NCBI GenBank assembly: GCA_964389685.1
Contig: CAYMFM010000117.1
Location: 1 to 8,411, forward strand
Source: G020353115 sp964389685
Lineage (GTDB): Bacteria > Bacteroidota > Bacteroidia > Bacteroidales > VadinHA17
Direction: 5' to 3'
DNA: 8,411 bases
In this document: piece after piece, positions 6,648 through 8,411 of the stretch
Position numbering within the stretch: the stretch's first letter is position 1
Layout: each line of letters begins with the position of its first letter
Made by a program: the position numbers and the translations under genes
Notes under the pieces: generated by a model
What the model was told of the DNA's origin: nothing
Database searches by the model: none
Seen by the model: only the letters and a program-made list of their open reading frames with translations

Positions 6648-6669
6648 CCATACGATATAAGGTTTCCCC
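6638..6669 (-). promoter_or_regulatory. Antiterminator hairpin, mutually exclusive with the terminator
   Basis: On the minus strand GGGG (6669-6666) pairs with CCCC (6641-6638), and ACCTT (6663-6659) pairs with AAGGT (6646-6642). This gives nine base pairs with a two-A bulge and a 12-nt loop. The 3' arm is the same segment that forms the terminator's 5' arm, so only one of the two can form. The 5' arm begins 1 nt after the stop codon of leader peptide A, so a ribosome at that stop would cover it. Confidence 0.65.
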
Positions 6670-6670
6670 T

Positions 6671-6715
6671 TTACTGGTCAATATTGAAATAATAAAAATG
6701 AATATAATAGTTCAT
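6671..6715 (-). CDS. Leader peptide A, Tyr/Phe-rich: MNYYIHFYYFNIDQ
   Basis: This 14-codon ORF (ATG at 6713-6715, TAA at 6671-6673) is the first start codon after the predicted transcription start. Six of 14 residues are aromatic: Tyr 3, 4, 8 and 9, and Phe 7 and 10; all Tyr codons are TAT. There is no Trp. The stop codon sits 1 nt upstream of the antiterminator and about 24 nt upstream of the terminator stem. This is the layout of ribosome-mediated attenuators such as pheA or trp leaders. Inferred logic: with ample Tyr- and Phe-tRNA the ribosome reaches the stop, blocks the antiterminator, and transcription ends. With scarce charged tRNA it stalls at the FYYF codons and the operon is read through. 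The 5' untranslated part is about 15 nt with no evident Shine-Dalgarno, which fits Bacteroidota. Confidence 0.75.
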   Translation of the reverse strand: MNYYIHFYYFNIDQ

Positions 6716-6735
6716 CGTATTGTATGTTACAGGAA

Positions 6736-6766
6736 CAAACGTAGGTAATATTTTTTATTATTGCAA
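6736..6766 (-). promoter_or_regulatory. Bacteroidota-type promoter of the aro operon
   Basis: On the minus strand TACGTTTG (6743-6736) is a perfect match to the Bacteroidota -7 consensus TAnnTTTG. A TTG (6766-6764) lies exactly 20 nt upstream as the -33 element. Transcription would start near 6728-6731, about 15 nt before leader peptide A and about 245 nt before the aminotransferase. Confidence 0.7.
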
Positions 6767-6777
6767 TGATTCCTTAT

Positions 6778-6785
6778 TATATTTG
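6778..6785 (+). promoter_or_regulatory. Candidate -7 element of the nth promoter
   Basis: TATATTTG fits TAnnTTTG and would place transcription start about 15 nt before the nth ATG. The nearest upstream TTG (6761-6763) is only 14 nt away, too close for the usual 19-21 nt spacing, so the -33 side is weak. It would be divergent from the aro promoter, and the TTGCAA at 6761-6766 is shared between them. Confidence 0.4.
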
Positions 6786-6805
6786 CTTCGATTAAGATTA
6801 TCCGG

Positions 6806-7465
6806 ATGACCAGGAAAGAACGATTTGACAGGATCATAGCCTATTTTTTGGAGCATCAGCCAGCTGCCGAGACAGAACTGAAATATTCAACTCCCTATGA
6901 ACTGCTGGTTGCTGTCATTCTTTCGGCACAATGTACTGACAAAAGGGTCAATCTGATCACTCCTGCTCTGCTACACAAGTACCCGACTGCCAGGGAGCTT
7001 GCGAGGGCTACCACCCGGGAGATTTTTGAATTCATAAAAAGCTGTTCTTATCCAAACAACAAATCCAAACACCTGAAAGGGATGTCAGAGATGCTGGTTA
7101 AGGAGTTTAATGAAGTTGTACCCTCGGATATTGAAAAGCTTCAGCAACTTCCGGGTATCGGGCGAAAGAGTGCTAATGTAATTGCTTCGGTTGTATTCAA
7201 AAAACCTGCTCTTGCGGTCGACACACACGTTTTCCGGGTATCCGAAAGGATTGGTTTAACCAGGCATGCAAGGACACCCCTGGAAGCAGAAAGGCAACTG
7301 GTACAATGGATTCCGGAAAGCCTCATACCGGTTGCGCATCACTGGTTGATTTTGCATGGCCGGTATATCTGCCAGGCCCGTAAACCAAAGTGCCCGGAGT
7401 GCGGTCTGAAAGAGTATTGTGCTTTCTATACAAAAACCGTCAAGGATAGCATCACACAGAAATGA
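6806..7465 (+). CDS. nth: Endonuclease III (Nth), Fe-S DNA glycosylase/AP lyase
   Basis: This 219-residue base-excision-repair enzyme removes oxidised pyrimidines and cleaves at abasic sites. The helix-hairpin-helix LPGIGRKSANVI (115-126) carries the catalytic lysine K121, and VDTHVFRVSERIGL (138-151) carries the catalytic aspartate D139. Both align with K120 and D138 of the E. coli enzyme. The C-terminal [4Fe-4S] motif is complete: C189-x6-C196-x2-C199-x5-C205. LSAQCTD (39-45) is the family's N-terminal signature with Cys in place of the common Ala. Length equals the usual 210-220 residues. The ATG start gives a normal N-terminus, although no Shine-Dalgarno is visible. It is divergent from the aro operon, and its stop overlaps the next start as ATGA, so the two genes are probably coupled. 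Confidence 0.96.
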   Translation: MTRKERFDRIIAYFLEHQPAAETELKYSTPYELLVAVILSAQCTDKRVNLITPALLHKYPTARELARATTREIFEFIKSCSYPNNKSKHLKGMSEMLVKEFNEVVPSDIEKLQQLPGIGRKSANVIASVVFKKPALAVDTHVFRVSERIGLTRHARTPLEAERQLVQWIPESLIPVAHHWLILHGRYICQARKPKCPECGLKEYCAFYTKTVKDSITQK

Positions 7466-8411
7466 AAAAAATTTACCTGGATTATAATGCCACCACTCCG
7501 CTGCATCCAGAGGTGGTGGAATGCATGAAGCCTTATCTGGACAGGTATTTCGGAAACCCATCGAGTTCACACTGGTTTGGTATTGAAACCAAAAAAGCGG
7601 TGGAACGAGCACGGTCACAAGTGGCATCTGCCCTTGGCTGCGATCCGGATGAACTCCTGTTTACCAGTGGAGGAACGGAATCCAATAACATGGCATTAAA
7701 AGGATATGCCTATGCACACCGGGAGCAAGGCAATCATATTATCGTTTCGTCGATCGAACATCCTTCGGTTATTGAAGTAGTTAAATACCTGGAAAAGAAT
7801 GGCTTTCAAATAACCTATCTGCCGGTTGACAGCAATGGGATAATCATCCTGGAGGAGTTAGAGAAAAGCATTAATCCCGGGACGATACTGATCAGTGTCA
7901 TGCATGCAAACAACGAAGTGGGAGCTATCCAGCCCATACAGGCGGTTGTGGAGATTGCAAGGAAGCATAAGGTCGCAGTTCATTCCGATGCTGCCCAGAC
8001 AATAGGAAAGATTGATGTAAATGTGAAAGAGCTTGGCGTTGATCTGTTGTCGGTTGCCGGACATAAACTGTATGGACCAAAAGGGATCGGGGCACTTTTC
8101 ATTAAACGGGGAACAACCGTTGAGAAAATTATCCATGGAGCAGATCATGAAATGAACCTCAGAGCTGGAACGGAAAACGTCCTTGAAATTGTCGGGTTGG
8201 GAAAAGCCTGCGAAATTGCCATTAGGGACATTGGAACGGTTCCTGTTCATCTGAAGAGAATGCGAGACCGGCTGGAAAAACAACTGGTGGAGGGAATTCC
8301 TTCAATCCGGATTAACGGGGATCGGAAAAAACGGCTGCCAAATACCACAAACATAGGATTCCCGGGAGTTGAAGCGAATACCCTGCTCTCCGAACTTCAG
8401 GAAATTGCAGC
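7462..8411 (+). CDS. Cysteine desulfurase, group I (NifS/IscS-like), 3' end beyond window
   Basis: The open frame starts at ATG 7462 (MKKIYLDYNATTPLHPEVV) and runs off the window after 316 codons. It is a PLP enzyme that takes sulfur from cysteine to a persulfide for Fe-S clusters or tRNA thiolation. Visible motifs are LDYNATTP (6-13), TSGGTESNN (68-76), the catalytic His of SSIEHPSV (H100), HANNEVG (148-154), HSDAAQ (174-179), SVAGHKLYGPKG (197-208; Schiff-base lysine K202) and RAGTEN (234-239). RAGTEN and overall spacing place it in group I, not with SufS. The mobile loop with the catalytic cysteine, expected near residue 325, lies just past the end and cannot be checked. The segment before RAGTEN reads GADHE where GGGQE is common. 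The 4-bp overlap with nth implies co-translation. Its acceptor partner is unknown. Confidence 0.93.
   Translation, partial: MKKIYLDYNATTPLHPEVVECMKPYLDRYFGNPSSSHWFGIETKKAVERARSQVASALGCDPDELLFTSGGTESNNMALKGYAYAHREQGNHIIVSSIEHPSVIEVVKYLEKNGFQITYLPVDSNGIIILEELEKSINPGTILISVMHANNEVGAIQPIQAVVEIARKHKVAVHSDAAQTIGKIDVNVKELGVDLLSVAGHKLYGPKGIGALFIKRGTTVEKIIHGADHEMNLRAGTENVLEIVGLGKACEIAIRDIGTVPVHLKRMRDRLEKQLVEGIPSIRINGDRKKRLPNTTNIGFPGVEANTLLSELQEIA

Noticed and set aside
6586..6651. A third leader ORF, 21 codons, containing Trp and three consecutive Phe (starts MERSPLWDFFFAPK), overlapping the terminator and the start of leader B.
   Set aside because: The Phe run is just the terminator's nine-T tract read in frame, and the rest of the aromatic content is unremarkable. 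The terminator explains the sequence better, although coupling to leader B cannot be fully excluded.
6484..6805. T-box or other aptamer-type riboswitch in the aro leader.
   Set aside because: The region has no T-box-like specifier domain that I can see and is mostly accounted for by the promoter, two short ORFs and the attenuator.
7256..7627. Minus-strand frames opposite nth and the cysteine desulfurase (also 7858-8283).
   Set aside because: The opposite strand carries complete conserved motifs of both enzymes; the antisense translations show no recognisable features.
1..8411. CRISPR array, tRNA or rRNA genes, transposase, prophage or defence genes.
   Set aside because: No regularly spaced repeats, no cloverleaf or rRNA signatures, and essentially all coding capacity is taken by recognised housekeeping genes.

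Overview
The window looks like a chromosomal segment from a member of the Bacteroidota, probably near Bacteroidales. The reasons are a DAHP synthase with a C-terminal chorismate mutase domain, the subfamily signatures of AroC, AroA and TyrA, and promoters of the Bacteroidota type (TAnnTTTG about 20 nt downstream of a TTG). Base composition is moderate and even, and no mobile genes are visible.

Minus strand, about 6766 down to 74: one tight operon for aromatic amino acids. In transcription order it holds a PLP aminotransferase, DAHP synthase-chorismate mutase, 3-dehydroquinate synthase (aroB), EPSP synthase (aroA), chorismate synthase (aroC) and prephenate dehydrogenase (tyrA). Together they cover shikimate steps 1, 2, 6 and 7, chorismate to prephenate, and prephenate to 4-hydroxyphenylpyruvate, with the aminotransferase plausibly closing the route to tyrosine. 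Genes for steps 3 to 5 (aroD, aroE, aroK) and prephenate dehydratase (pheA) are not in the window. An inverted repeat of 16-bp arms sits at the far end, and the tyrA stop codon lies inside it.

Intergenic region 6484-6805: this is the most interesting part. A well-spaced promoter drives a leader RNA of about 245 nt ahead of the operon. The leader encodes a 14-residue peptide, MNYYIHFYYFNIDQ. Its stop codon abuts a segment that can form an antiterminator, which excludes a terminator hairpin followed by nine U. Past the terminator a second short ORF, MENKGSPATYYFYFKET, again carries a run of Tyr and Phe codons, and it ends 59 nt before the aminotransferase start. I read this as ribosome-mediated attenuation that senses Tyr and Phe supply, possibly in two tandem stages.

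Plus strand, 6806 to the end: endonuclease III (nth), an Fe-S base-excision-repair enzyme, overlaps by ATGA with a group I cysteine desulfurase. The desulfurase runs off the window just before its expected catalytic cysteine.
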